Below, piece after piece: positions 5,566 to 5,638 of a DNA stretch of 5,638 nucleotides (position 1 is the stretch's first letter; every line of letters begins with the position of its first letter). Both the position numbers and the translations under genes were made by a program. Source of the DNA: Actinomycetota bacterium. Lineage in GTDB: Bacteria > Actinomycetota > Acidimicrobiia > IMCC26256 > PALSA-610. Where the stretch lies: positions 1 to 5,638 of the forward strand of contig JAUZEM010000002.1 in assembly GCA_030839005.1 (NCBI GenBank). Direction: 5' to 3'. The notes under the pieces are model-generated. The model was not told where the DNA came from. It searched no databases and saw nothing but the letters and a program-made list of their open reading frames with translations.

Positions 5566-5638
5566 CCGTCGATAGTCGCGCGCCCCTGACGCCCACGTCA
5601 GCTCAGGCCACGACATTCCCCGAAAACGAGCACAACAG
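5566..5638 (-). promoter_or_regulatory. Upstream region of the fused ACAD gene
   Basis: This 73-bp stretch before ATG 5565 runs to the window edge and contains the candidate operator at 5587-5600. A second in-frame ATG lies at 5616, with GGGGA directly abutting it, too close for an ordinary ribosome binding site. TATCGA, 4 nt before ATG 5565, resembles a -10 element but would imply a nearly leaderless transcript. No promoter can be assigned firmly. Confidence 0.35.
5587..5600. promoter_or_regulatory. Candidate operator 2: inverted repeat TGACG-N4-CGTCA upstream of fused ACAD
   Basis: TGACGCCCACGTCA has perfect 5-bp arms and extends to 6-bp arms, CTGACG and CGTCAG, at 5586-5601. It lies 22-35 bp upstream of ATG 5565, a position where a bound repressor could block transcription initiation or early elongation. 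It shares arms, spacer length and the left flank CCTGACGCC with the palindrome at 3330-3343. Confidence 0.5.

Noticed and set aside
2779..5589. Very long open frame on the plus strand (936 codons) opposite the fused ACAD and DUF35 copy B
   Set aside because: Its translation is Arg-, Ala- and His-rich without any recognisable domain, and it is antisense to genes with clear ACAD and Zn-ribbon motifs. Long antisense frames are expected in GC-rich DNA.
5566..5616. Upstream ATG at 5616 as the start of the fused ACAD
   Set aside because: It would add 17 residues before the usual ACAD beginning (MPIGITEEH), its purine-rich stretch abuts the ATG without spacing, and it would put the candidate operator inside the coding region. 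Not fully excluded.

Overview
The window is GC-rich, densely coding bacterial DNA, consistent with a high-GC actinomycete-type genome (Actinomycetota, possibly an acidimicrobiial or mycobacteria-like lineage). This rests on base composition, GTG starts and gene families, not on any marker gene. I see no rRNA, tRNA, CRISPR array, insertion sequence or transposase.

Layout: the left edge (2-385, + strand) holds the C-terminal 127 residues of a short-type acyl-CoA dehydrogenase (ACAD). Everything else is on the minus strand, read right to left. It begins with a two-domain fused ACAD (3400-5565). A 198-bp gap follows. Then comes a tightly packed run of five genes: a small DUF35-type Zn-ribbon/OB-fold protein (2785-3201), a cysteine-less AhpD/CMD-fold protein (2426-2773), a second DUF35-type protein (1974-2423), a thiolase-fold lipid-transfer-protein-like enzyme (758-1969) and a small cupin (387-728). 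The cupin and the left-edge ACAD converge with one base between their stop codons.

Taken together this looks like a catabolic module for a CoA-activated substrate with a branched or steroid-like side chain. The fused ACAD would desaturate the acyl-CoA. A hydratase, not in the window, would add water. The thiolase-fold protein with a DUF35 partner would then cleave the carbon-carbon bond, as in the actinobacterial Ltp2-ChsH2 steroid side-chain aldolase. By eye the thiolase lacks all three classical Cys-His-Cys catalytic residues, which favours retro-aldol cleavage over Claisen chemistry. The substrate is inference.

The least expected observation is a pair of near-identical palindromes, TGACG-N4-CGTCA, one just upstream of the fused ACAD and one in the gap upstream of the five-gene run. 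They are candidate operators for one local regulator acting on both units. Also notable are an AhpD-fold protein in which the CxxC is replaced while the Glu and His are kept, two DUF35 paralogues beside one thiolase, and a nine-glycine run inside the thiolase.
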